Shown piece after piece: positions 1 through 7,315 of a DNA stretch of 64,000 nucleotides (positions are counted from its first letter, which is position 1; the number at the start of each line of letters is the position of its first letter). The position numbers were made by a program, and so were the translations under genes. Origin of the DNA: Rhizobium sp. NRK18 (lineage in GTDB: Bacteria > Pseudomonadota > Alphaproteobacteria > Rhizobiales > Rhizobiaceae); the NCBI RefSeq assembly GCF_024385575.1, contig NZ_JANFMV010000001.1, positions 893,081 through 957,080 on the forward strand. Reading direction: 5' to 3'. The notes under the pieces were generated by a model. It worked only from the letters and a program-made list of their open reading frames with translations. It was not told the DNA's origin and did not search any database.

Positions 1-904
1 CGACATTGCGGATCTGGCCTGCGGCTTCCGGAAACTGCTCGATCAGGAGGTCACGCCAGGCCTGGATCTGTTCGATCTCAAGGCGGATGCGGCCGGAGAT
101 GAAGCCGTTTTCATCGACGCTGAACGGCCCGGAGGCGGTGACGACGCGACCCTTTCCCAGATCGACGACGAGGCCGCGCAACTGGCCTTCCGAATTGCGC
201 AGCACCGTATCGAGCTTTTCCTTGCCGGCGAGAAGCCCGGCCTTTCCGGCAAGTGTCAGGTCGATGCTGGTGGAGAACGTCGGCAGGACCTTCGGCGACG
301 GATCGGCCAGCGTTGCGTTGACGTCTTCGGCCAGCAGCGCGACGTCCAGGTCAGGGCCGTTGGCTCTCAGATGCGCTTCGCCGTGCCCCGATTTTCCATC
401 TGCCGAGACCTTCGCGAGCGGGTTTGAGATACTGCCGGTGATGTCCTTGGCAAGGAGGTCGACTTTGCTCAGGCCACCGAGGCCGGCGCGGAAGCTCGAT
501 TGCAGGCTCGACCAGTCGAGATGCGTGAGAAGGCCGTAGGTGGTGCGGACTTCCGCCGGTCCGTCCAGTTCGAGGACGACATGGCCGGGCTGGTAGATCT
601 GCGCGGCCGAGCGCAGCGCGCCGAAGGTCGCCGACAGGCCTTCGCGGCTGTCGTCGATCGCCACCTTGTCGCAGAACAGGCCGATGCGGAACGGATAGCC
701 GCGAACATCCAGGGAGGAGCATTGACCGCCGATGCTGTCGGCTGCGTCCGGCCGCCCAAGAAACTCTGCGACCCTTGTCTTCAGCTGGCTTGCCGCCACA
801 TACCATCCGCCCGTATAGAGGGCTATCGTGACGAGGACCGCTGCGGCCAGCCAATAGACCTTTCGTGAGACTGTCGATCTATTGCCGGGAGTCGGTGCCG
901 CCAT
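1..904 (-). CDS. DUF2125 domain protein, partial (C-terminus outside window)
   Basis: An open frame runs from an ATG at 904 leftwards through position 1 without a stop, so the C-terminus lies outside the window. The protein begins MAAPTPGNRS and has one hydrophobic segment at about residues 18-35 (WLAAAVLVTIALYTGGW). A long, mostly beta-type extracytoplasmic part follows, with a Cys pair near residue 60-80 (GGQCSSLDV, GLFCDKV). This matches my memory of rhizobial DUF2125 proteins, which are membrane-anchored and of unknown function. It is divergent from the cyclotransferase gene with a 50-nt gap. The family assignment is from recalled features and the biochemical role is unknown. Confidence 0.75.
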   Translation of the reverse strand, partial: MAAPTPGNRSTVSRKVYWLAAAVLVTIALYTGGWYVAASQLKTRVAEFLGRPDAADSIGGQCSSLDVRGYPFRIGLFCDKVAIDDSREGLSATFGALRSAAQIYQPGHVVLELDGPAEVRTTYGLLTHLDWSSLQSSFRAGLGGLSKVDLLAKDITGSISNPLAKVSADGKSGHGEAHLRANGPDLDVALLAEDVNATLADPSPKVLPTFSTSIDLTLAGKAGLLAGKEKLDTVLRNSEGQLRGLVVDLGKGRVVTASGPFSVDENGFISGRIRLEIEQIQAWRDLLIEQFPEAAGQIRNV

Positions 905-954
905 TGGGTTCTCCACGTTCTTGAATCGGCTTCTTGAGAGACTTGACGCGGGAT

Positions 955-1491
955 ATGGACGATTTTTGGGTGTTTGGCTACGGTTCGCTGATGTGGAATC
1001 CGGGCTTTGTGTTCAGCGAAAGCCGTCAGGCGCTGCTCGCCGGCTACCGCCGCGCTCTTTGCGTCCGGTCCTATGTGCATCGCGGTACGCCCGAGCGTCC
1101 AGGGCTTGTGCTCGGACTGGACCAGGGCGGGTCCTGCCGGGGAATGGCCTTCAGGGTCGAAGCTTCAGACCGGGACGGAGTCATCGACTATCTCCGGGAA
1201 CGCGAGCTGGTGACGAGCATCTATATCGAACGCAGGGTTCCGATCCGGCTCGATACCGGGAAAAAGGTGACGGCACTTACCTATGTCATCGATCGCCGCC
1301 ACGAACAGTACGCTGGTGCGCTCGATCCCCGCCATGCCGCAGACACCGTGCTTGCGGCGACAGGCAAGTCCGGGCCGAACGAGGCCTATGTCCGCAACAC
1401 GGTCGAACACCTGCGAAGCATCGGCATCCGGGACCACCGGCTGGAGAGGGTGATCGCAGAGATGGGCAAGCCTGCTCAGGCGGGCAGCTGA
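955..1491 (+). CDS. ChaC-like gamma-glutamylcyclotransferase
   Basis: Predicted 178-aa cytosolic enzyme of the ChaC/GGCT fold, which releases 5-oxoproline from gamma-glutamyl compounds, typically glutathione. The N-terminal FGYGSLMWNPGF (from residue 7) is the family's substrate-loop signature. RERELVTS near residue 80 carries the likely catalytic Glu, and the C-terminal NTVEHLRSIGI helix is also typical. I chose the ATG at 955 because the family usually begins a few residues before the FGYGSL motif. An in-frame TTG at 934 is an alternative. The 3' end overlaps the convergent plsC-like gene by 16 nt. Physiological substrate is inferred from family only. Confidence 0.88.
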   Translation: MDDFWVFGYGSLMWNPGFVFSESRQALLAGYRRALCVRSYVHRGTPERPGLVLGLDQGGSCRGMAFRVEASDRDGVIDYLRERELVTSIYIERRVPIRLDTGKKVTALTYVIDRRHEQYAGALDPRHAADTVLAATGKSGPNEAYVRNTVEHLRSIGIRDHRLERVIAEMGKPAQAGS

Positions 1492-2282
1492 TCGGCGGTC
1501 TTCTGCGCCTGCAGTTCGGCGATCCTGGCCACTGCGGTCGGCGGCAAGGGCAGGTCGGGGTTCTTCTCTGCAGTCTCGATCAACAGCTGGTCGCTCGCCT
1601 TTTCCATGGTTTCGACGAGCTGCTTGAAGAACACGTCCTGTGGCAGGCCGGGCGCAATCGGCGGCAGGATGCGGATGACGATGTGGCCGGGATAGCGGTT
1701 CAGGCTGCGGCGCGGCCAGAACAGGCCTGCATGGCAGACGATCGGCACGACCGGCATGTCGAGATCACGGTAGAGGCGGGCGATGCCCGCGCGATATTGC
1801 GGTTCGGCGCCCGGGGGGCGGCGGGTCCCTTCCGGGTAGATGACCAGCTGGCGGCCGGTCTTCATTTCCGCTTTCGTCCGCTTCATCAGGTCGGCCATGA
1901 CCTTGCCGCGGGCGCCGCGGTCGATGGGGATCATGCGCTGCTTCATGGCGTACCAGCCGAAGAGCGGGATCCACATCAGCTCGCGCTTGAGGATGAAGAG
2001 CGGATCGGCGATGAATGGCAGCAGCGCGTAGACGTCCCAGAAGGACTGGTGTTTCGGCGAGGCGATGAAAGGGCCGTCCGGGAGGTTCTCCAGTCCCTCG
2101 ACGCTGTAGGTCGTGCCAACGATCGCCTTCATCAGGCGGTGGTTCGACATGGCCCAGTTCTTCGGGATGCGGAAGGCGGTTCGGCGCGGCAGGAAGAAGT
2201 ATACGGGCGACAGCACGATCATCCGGATGATGATGTTCGCGTAGAACAGGATGTTGAACAGCATCGAGCGGAAGAAGATCAT
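1476..2282 (-). CDS. PlsC-like 1-acyl-sn-glycerol-3-phosphate acyltransferase
   Basis: 268-aa membrane-associated acyltransferase that would add the second acyl chain to lysophosphatidic acid. The N-terminus has a hydrophobic anchor (residues about 8-31). The catalytic H-x4-D block is HQSFWD, with H78 and D83. The second conserved block PEGTRRPPG (from about 151) binds the phosphate of the acceptor. Length fits the family (240-270). Rhizobia carry several PlsC paralogues, so this may act on ornithine lipids (OlsA type) or on phosphatidic acid synthesis, and sequence alone does not decide. It is followed downstream by the convergent ChaC-like gene. Confidence 0.85.
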   Translation of the reverse strand: MIFFRSMLFNILFYANIIIRMIVLSPVYFFLPRRTAFRIPKNWAMSNHRLMKAIVGTTYSVEGLENLPDGPFIASPKHQSFWDVYALLPFIADPLFILKRELMWIPLFGWYAMKQRMIPIDRGARGKVMADLMKRTKAEMKTGRQLVIYPEGTRRPPGAEPQYRAGIARLYRDLDMPVVPIVCHAGLFWPRRSLNRYPGHIVIRILPPIAPGLPQDVFFKQLVETMEKASDQLLIETAEKNPDLPLPPTAVARIAELQAQKTADQLPA

Positions 2283-2361
2283 CGGCGGGCCTGACGTGAA
2301 AACCGTTTCCCGCTGCCTACACGAAATGGGCGGGGAGTGAAAGACGTTCGGCTGTCACGGA

Positions 2362-3063
2362 CTATTCGTCCATCCCTGCCCTCAGGCCGGAACCGATGCC
2401 GATTCCCGTCAGGCCGCGCAGCCTGGCGGCCAGCAGCTTCACGTATTCGGCGATCATCGTGCGCATGGCGTTGGGATCGGCAAACCAGTTGCGCTGCTTA
2501 AGGTCGGCATTGACGACGGGGTAGGGCAGGAACTCGATGCCCGGCTCCACCTGGCGAAGCTCAAGCAGGCTGCGCGGCATGTGGTAGTTGTTGGTGACGA
2601 CCAGGACCGAGCGATAGCCGTTCTTCTCGATCCAGGCCATCGTCTCGTTGGCGTTGCCGATCGTGTCGAGCGCGGCGTAGCCGATGTCGACACAGCAATC
2701 GAAGAGGTTCTTCGGCGCATTGGTCATCTTGCGGATCTGGGCGCCGGTGGTGCTCGGATGCACGCCGGAGATCAGAAGACGCGCGCCCGCGTGTTCGGCG
2801 AGCAGGGCGACGGCCTGGTCGATGCGCTGGTAGCCGCCGGTCAACACGACGATCGCATCGGCCTTTGGAGATTCCGGCGGCGCGTAGGACGAGACCTTGT
2901 CGGCAAACCGCAGGAAATCGACGAAAACGACACCGGCCAGAAGAACGCACACAATACCGACGCGCCGCGCCACGCGCCGGAAGAGACTCCGGCGGGCACG
3001 GGGCTCGGATTTTCGGCGCGATTGGCTCATCGGTGCGCCGTGCAATGTTTCCTCGGTGACCAT
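2362..3063 (-). CDS. YdcF/DUF218-family envelope protein
   Basis: 233-aa protein with a basic N-terminus (residues 12-32) and a single membrane helix (VGIVCVLLAGVVFVDFL), then a soluble DUF218/YdcF domain. The family features visible are ADAIVVLTGG (first strand and glycine turn), LLISGVHP, NANETMAWI and VVTNNYHMPRS, which line the putative nucleotide-like ligand pocket. The family includes ElyC-type proteins linked to envelope maintenance, and the exact function is not known. It lies 71 nt behind ftsX on the same strand and may be cotranscribed. The start at 3063 has an AAGAAG stretch upstream, and an internal ATG at 3030 is possible. Confidence 0.8.
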   Translation of the reverse strand: MVTEETLHGAPMSQSRRKSEPRARRSLFRRVARRVGIVCVLLAGVVFVDFLRFADKVSSYAPPESPKADAIVVLTGGYQRIDQAVALLAEHAGARLLISGVHPSTTGAQIRKMTNAPKNLFDCCVDIGYAALDTIGNANETMAWIEKNGYRSVLVVTNNYHMPRSLLELRQVEPGIEFLPYPVVNADLKQRNWFADPNAMRTMIAEYVKLLAARLRGLTGIGIGSGLRAGMDE

Positions 3064-3134
3064 GACGTCTTCTTAATTATCGAAACCGGTGCGAAACAAA
3101 CCAAAATCGCCAAGGCCATTCTCTCCGGCTTTCC

Positions 3135-4157
3135 TCAACCCGCTGTGCCATCGGAGCGGGCGGGGTCCGACCGGACCCGGTCGATCTCGTAGATCGTGCG
3201 AATCACGGTGATCCTGGCCGTCAGCGTCGTCAGGAAAGCAATGACGATCATCGTGGCAAAAATACCGGCATAGCCCAGATAGTCTACGGAGAAGGTGCCG
3301 AAAAGAGCGGTGGCCTGATCGGATTGGGGGGTGGCGAGCGAGCGACTTTGCCAGAAGCCGGCGAGTGCGAAAGAGGCTGCGGCGAGAAGGCTTCCCGCCG
3401 CCGAGCCCTTGAGGCTGATCTTGAGAAAATGCTTCTGGAACTCGTTGGCGATGAAGGAGCCTTCGGCGCCGACGAAATGCAGCACCTCGACAATGTGGTG
3501 GTTGCCGGCAAGTGCGCCGCGCGTGGCAAAGACCACGGTCAGGACCATTGCGGAGAAGACCAGCCCCAGGAGGCCGACGCCGATGGCGACCGTGGTGCGG
3601 GCCATGGAGACGAGGCGGTCGACCCAGGTGCGGTGGTCGTCCAGCGTCGCCTGGGGAATTTCCGCCTTCAGCTGCGCCCGCATGGCGCTGAAATCGGGCG
3701 GATTGTTCTCGTCGATGGTGATGATGACGAGGCGCGGGACGGGAAGTTCGTTGATGTCGAGGCCGGTGCCGAGCCAGGGTTCGAGCAGGCGCGCGGTTGC
3801 CGCCTCGTCCATGATGGTTCCGGACTTCGTGCCGACATAGGAGAGCGCGATGTTCTTGGCCTTCTCCAAAGCCTGATTCATGTCCAGCCGGTCGTCTGGC
3901 TTGATCTGGATGGTGATTTCCCGCGAAATCTGGCTTTGCCATGAATGGGCGGTGGCGCGAACCATGGAGACGCCGCCGAGCGTGATGCAGGCGAGGAAGG
4001 CCATGATGGCGATGACCACCATCAGCGCATTGCCCTGGATGTTGGACGAGGGCACGATCGGACCGGCGGCGCGCAGGCGGAGCGGCGGCTTGCGGTTCTT
4101 TTTCGTCTGGGGCGCCGGCGGCTTTCGTCCCGTCCTGTCGTTCATGGCCTCACTCAT
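3135..4157 (-). CDS. ftsX: Cell division ABC-transporter permease FtsX
   Basis: 340-aa inner-membrane protein, partner of FtsE in the divisome, where the pair links the Z-ring to periplasmic amidase activators. The cytoplasmic N-terminus is Lys/Pro rich. TM1 (residues about 44-64, ALMVVIAIMAFLACITLGG) is followed by a large periplasmic loop and then three more hydrophobic segments, the FtsX layout. The start overlaps the ftsE stop (ATG at 4157, ftsE ends at 4150), which suggests translational coupling, and an ATG at 4145 would also work. It lacks ATPase motifs, as expected for the permease subunit. Confidence 0.9.
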   Translation of the reverse strand: MSEAMNDRTGRKPPAPQTKKNRKPPLRLRAAGPIVPSSNIQGNALMVVIAIMAFLACITLGGVSMVRATAHSWQSQISREITIQIKPDDRLDMNQALEKAKNIALSYVGTKSGTIMDEAATARLLEPWLGTGLDINELPVPRLVIITIDENNPPDFSAMRAQLKAEIPQATLDDHRTWVDRLVSMARTTVAIGVGLLGLVFSAMVLTVVFATRGALAGNHHIVEVLHFVGAEGSFIANEFQKHFLKISLKGSAAGSLLAAASFALAGFWQSRSLATPQSDQATALFGTFSVDYLGYAGIFATMIVIAFLTTLTARITVIRTIYEIDRVRSDPARSDGTAG

Positions 4158-4809
4158 AGATTTCCAGCCGCCCCTCCGTCAGGATCATACGCCGCGCGTC
4201 GATGCTGTCCATCAGCGCGAAATCGTGGGTGGCGATGACCACCGCCGTGCCGAGGCGGTTGAGTTCCATGAACAGGCTCAGAAGCCGCTTGGCCATGGGC
4301 GGGTCGACGTTGCCGGTCGGTTCGTCGGCCAGCAGGATCTCCGGGCGGTCGATCAGGGCGCGGGCGATGGCCGCGCGCTGCTTCTCGCCGCCCGACAGCA
4401 CCGGCGGCAGGACGTTGATGCGGTCACCGAGGCCGACCCATTTCAGCAGTTCGACGACGTCGGTGCGATAGCTCGCCTCGTCCTTTCCCCGCACGCGAAG
4501 CGGCAGGGCGACGTTTTCATAGGTCGTGAGATGCTCGAGCAGGCGGAAGTCCTGGAAGACGATGCCGACGCGCCGGCGCAACATCGGCAGTTCGCTCCTC
4601 GGAATGGTGGCGATGTCCCTGTCGAACATGCGAATGAGGCCGCGGGTCGGCTGCAGCGACAGGAAAAGCAGGCGCAGCAATGTCGTCTTCCCGGCACCGG
4701 AAGGTCCGGTCAGGAACTGGAAGGAGCGCTTGGGAATGTCGAAGGTCAGGTCCCTGAGGATTTCCGGACCCATTCCGTATCGCAGGCCGACATTTTCAAA
4801 ATGGATCAA
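4150..4809 (-). CDS. ftsE: Cell division ATP-binding protein FtsE
   Basis: 219-aa ABC ATPase, the normal length for FtsE. Walker A is GPSGAGKTT (residues 35-43), followed by a Q-loop (VFQDFRLLEHLT), the signature LSGGEKQR (about 138), Walker B ILLADEPTG (about 158) and the switch His in ATHDF. The protein binds ATP and works with FtsX at the division site. It is first in the ftsE-ftsX pair. The 224-nt region upstream, shared with a divergent gene, holds TTAACC-type repeats that could be cell-cycle (CtrA) sites. Confidence 0.95.
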   Translation of the reverse strand: MIHFENVGLRYGMGPEILRDLTFDIPKRSFQFLTGPSGAGKTTLLRLLFLSLQPTRGLIRMFDRDIATIPRSELPMLRRRVGIVFQDFRLLEHLTTYENVALPLRVRGKDEASYRTDVVELLKWVGLGDRINVLPPVLSGGEKQRAAIARALIDRPEILLADEPTGNVDPPMAKRLLSLFMELNRLGTAVVIATHDFALMDSIDARRMILTEGRLEIYE

Positions 4810-4864
4810 GGGAGCATTTCCAGTCTCTGGCTACGGATTTGAATTGGAGCCAACATGACACTTC

Positions 4865-4882
4865 TTAACCAACGTGGTTAAC
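4865..4882. promoter_or_regulatory. TTAACCA palindrome, possible CtrA-type site
   Basis: TTAACCA (4865-4871), a 3-nt spacer and TGGTTAA (4875-4881) form a perfect 7-bp inverted repeat in the gap between divergent ftsE and the 5034 gene. A second GTTAACCATTTACG element lies near 4936. Alphaproteobacterial CtrA sites are built on TTAA half-sites, classically 7 nt apart, or on TTAACCAT. Spacing here is 9 nt, so the match is imperfect. Placement before a division gene makes cell-cycle control plausible but unproven. Confidence 0.35.
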
Positions 4883-5033
4883 AGGCGGTAAAGAAACCGC
4901 CGAAAACCCATGTTTTGGGGGTCGTCTTTGCGAAGCGTTAACCATTTACGTTTACGACCGGTCCCTATGTGTTTCAATGCCGAGTTTTGTCCACCCCATG
5001 GATGCACCCGGCGGATGGAAAGGTTAGGCGGCC

Positions 5034-5690
5034 ATGGCTCCCTATGGTTCACGGCAGGCAAGAGCCGAGACGATCGACCTGCTGCCGCCCGAGCGGCCGG
5101 CGGCATCGCGACGCCCACGCCAGCATTCCTCCGGCCATGCCGATGTCGTTGATGCCGAATTCGTCGTCATCAACGACAATCGCAAGCCGGCTCAAGATCA
5201 ACGACCCTCGTTTTCCCGTCCGAAATCCCGCGATGCAAGAACGGTTTCCGGCCGGGACATCGCCCTTTGGGGCGTCTCGTTTGCCGAGCGTATGCTGGAG
5301 CGCTTGCCGAAGCGTCAGTTTTCCGGCCTGGTGGCGGCCTCCTTCCTGGCGGTCTTCGCATTCAGCGGCGGCTTTTCCGCGCTGGCGGGCGGAGCCTCCG
5401 TGCCGGCATCCGTCTCGCCGCTCGACATCACCCATGTCACGGTGACGCCGCAGATGGCCAATGGCATGCATGTGCTGCTCGTCAACGGCATCATCGAGAA
5501 TCGCCTCGAAACCGACCAGCAGGTGCCGCGCCTGCGCGCCGACATTCTCGCCGACGGCGAACTGACGGCAAGCCTGATCCTGGATCCGCCGGCCGACGAA
5601 CTTTCCGGTGGGACGAGCCGCGGCTTTGCCGCCAAGCTGAGCTATCCCGGTGGAAAACAGCCGGATGTCAGGGTTTCCTTCATGCAATAG
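5034..5690 (+). CDS. Conserved single-pass membrane protein, DUF3426-like C-terminal domain
   Basis: 218-aa protein. Residues 1-75 are polar and probably disordered and cytoplasmic. A membrane helix follows at about 95-118 (LVAASFLAVFAFSGGFSALAGG). The periplasmic C-terminus (ITHVTVTPQ, VLLVNGIIENR, then ADILADGEL and SYPGGKQPDVRVSF) looks like the beta-sandwich of MJ0042/DUF3426 proteins. The N-terminal zinc ribbon of that family (two CxxC pairs) is absent. An AGG lies about 7 nt before the ATG. It is divergent from ftsE, and adjacency suggests an envelope or division context. Function unknown. Confidence 0.7.
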   Translation: MAPYGSRQARAETIDLLPPERPAASRRPRQHSSGHADVVDAEFVVINDNRKPAQDQRPSFSRPKSRDARTVSGRDIALWGVSFAERMLERLPKRQFSGLVAASFLAVFAFSGGFSALAGGASVPASVSPLDITHVTVTPQMANGMHVLLVNGIIENRLETDQQVPRLRADILADGELTASLILDPPADELSGGTSRGFAAKLSYPGGKQPDVRVSFMQ

Positions 5691-5750
5691 GGTGCTTCCG
5701 GGCATCTCTCATGGTATCGGCTTTAGTGTCGTCACCGAGGAGAATGCCGC

Positions 5751-6296
5751 ATGCCCGTCGTCCGCGGAAAGAACATCGAACCCCTTTTCACCGCCGAGCA
5801 GATCGCCGAGCGCAACCGGACCCTTGCCGCCCAGATCGCATCCGGTCCGACTAGCGACCTCCTGGTGATCGCCGTCCTGAAGGGGTCCTTCATCTTCGCC
5901 GCCGATCTCATTCGCGCGCTGCACGATGCCGGCCTTGCGCCGGAGGTGGAGTTCATTACGCTCTCGAGCTATGGCAGCGGCACCGTCTCGAAGGGTGTCC
6001 GGATCGTCAAGGACATCGACAGCGATGTGAAGGACCGCGATGTCCTGCTGATCGACGACATTCTCGAATCCGGCCGCACGCTGCTGTTTGCCAAGGAACT
6101 GCTTTACGAGCGCGGCGCGCGGCACGTCAGCATCGCCGTTCTGCTCGACAAGAGCGTCAAGCGTTCGGAAAAGCTGGAGGCCGATCATGTCGGCTTCGAA
6201 TGTCCCGATTACTTTGTCGTGGGCTATGGCATGGACGTGGCTTACGCCTTCCGGGAACTGCCGTTCGTCGGTGTCGTCACCGGCGACGCGGAGTGA
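5751..6296 (+). CDS. hpt: Hypoxanthine phosphoribosyltransferase
   Basis: 181-aa purine-salvage enzyme that transfers phosphoribosyl from PRPP to hypoxanthine/guanine. The PRPP-binding loop VLLIDDILESGRT is at residues 98-110, with its paired Asp residues and Thr. KGSFIFAADL (about 44-53) is the flexible-loop region, and the C-terminal DYFVVGYGMD is the purine-binding segment. A strong GAGGAG lies 8 nt before the ATG. Length matches bacterial Hpt (175-185). It lies between the 5034 membrane protein and cpdR, in the same direction. Confidence 0.93.
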   Translation: MPVVRGKNIEPLFTAEQIAERNRTLAAQIASGPTSDLLVIAVLKGSFIFAADLIRALHDAGLAPEVEFITLSSYGSGTVSKGVRIVKDIDSDVKDRDVLLIDDILESGRTLLFAKELLYERGARHVSIAVLLDKSVKRSEKLEADHVGFECPDYFVVGYGMDVAYAFRELPFVGVVTGDAE

Positions 6297-6426
6297 TTTT
6301 CGGCCGTCCGGCGGACAGACCTTGTTAACTATGCCCGCTTGATGACGAGCGCCATTTACCGATCGCAAAGGAAACTTTGATGAGTTGCCTTCACGGGACA
6401 GTAACGAAGATGGAGCGATGCGGGAC

Positions 6427-6786
6427 ATGGCAAGGATTTTGATCACCGAAGACGAAGACACCCTGCGTACCTTCGTGGCTCGTGCCCTGCGTCTTGACGG
6501 ACATGAGACGGAAGAGGCCGCGGACGGCGCGGAAGGCCTGGAAAAGCTGAAGAGCGGCGCGTTCGATCTGCTGCTTTCCGACATCCGCATGCCGGTCATG
6601 GACGGGATCGCGCTGGCGCATGAAGCCTCGTCGCATTTTCCGCAGTTGAAGATCCTGCTGATGACCGGCTATGCCGAGCAGCGCGAGCGGGCCGACGATC
6701 TTGCGCGCAAGATCGTCGATGTGGTGCCGAAGCCGTTTGCGCTTCCGGATATCCGCAAGGCCGTCGCTCTGGCGCTGGCGGCCTGA
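6427..6786 (+). CDS. cpdR: Single-domain response regulator CpdR
   Basis: 119-aa stand-alone receiver domain. Acidic pocket residues are E8/D9, the phospho-acceptor is D52 in SDIRMPVMDG, then the switch Thr in LMTGY and the Lys of VPKPF. In alphaproteobacteria unphosphorylated CpdR sends ClpXP to the pole and primes degradation of CtrA and other substrates, and a CckA-ChpT relay phosphorylates it. The sequence MARILITEDED and the hpt-cpdR neighbourhood match rhizobial CpdR1. I chose the ATG at 6427 with GGAG 11 nt upstream. An ATG at 6418 and a TTG at 6385 are alternatives. There is no output domain. Confidence 0.88.
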   Translation: MARILITEDEDTLRTFVARALRLDGHETEEAADGAEGLEKLKSGAFDLLLSDIRMPVMDGIALAHEASSHFPQLKILLMTGYAEQRERADDLARKIVDVVPKPFALPDIRKAVALALAA

Positions 6787-6802
6787 GCCGGGGCCGGGCG
6801 GC

Positions 6803-7297
6803 GTGCAAGGGACGATCAGACCGCTGCACCATGGCGATTTCGCCGCACTGATAACCCTTTGGCATCGTGCATGGCATGAAGCGCATGCGGAAATCGTTCC
6901 GCATGAAATCCTCGCCTATCGAACACCCGATCATTTCTCGCAGTGGCTGGCCGAGGCGCTCGGCGAAGAATTCTTCTCCGTCGCCGTGGCCGGAAGCACC
7001 GTGCTCGGCTTCGTTTCCACGCGCGACGACGAGATCTGCCGGCTTTATGTCGACCTGCGGGCGCGCGGATCCGGAGCCGCCCAGGCGTTGCTCGACTACG
7101 GCGAGGATGAATTGGCGTCTGCCGGATGCACGATGGCCAAGGTGTTCTGCCTTGCCGGAAACGCGCGGGCAAACCGGTTCTATCAGGGTCACGGCTGGAG
7201 CCTGCGGCAAACGGCGCAAGAGCCGCTGTGGCTGCCGGAGGGTGTTGAAGGCCGCTTTGTCGCTGACACGCATCTCTATGAGAAAAAGCTGGGCTGA
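6803..7297 (+). CDS. GNAT-family N-acetyltransferase
   Basis: About 164-aa GNAT protein. The domain begins GTIRPLHHGDFAALITLWHRAW, with the acetyl-CoA-binding region CRLYVDLRARGSGAAQALL (RGxGxA type) and FCLAGNARANRFYQGHGW towards the C-terminus, a standard GNAT motif B. There is no ATG before the domain. GTG at 6803, 14 nt after the cpdR stop codon, is the likely start. The acceptor substrate is unknown. It may be cotranscribed with cpdR, but no functional link is evident. It ends convergently against the TIGR02302 gene. Confidence 0.75.
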   Translation: MQGTIRPLHHGDFAALITLWHRAWHEAHAEIVPHEILAYRTPDHFSQWLAEALGEEFFSVAVAGSTVLGFVSTRDDEICRLYVDLRARGSGAAQALLDYGEDELASAGCTMAKVFCLAGNARANRFYQGHGWSLRQTAQEPLWLPEGVEGRFVADTHLYEKKLG

Positions 7298-7315
7298 GGG
7301 CTCGCCGAGCCGCCT

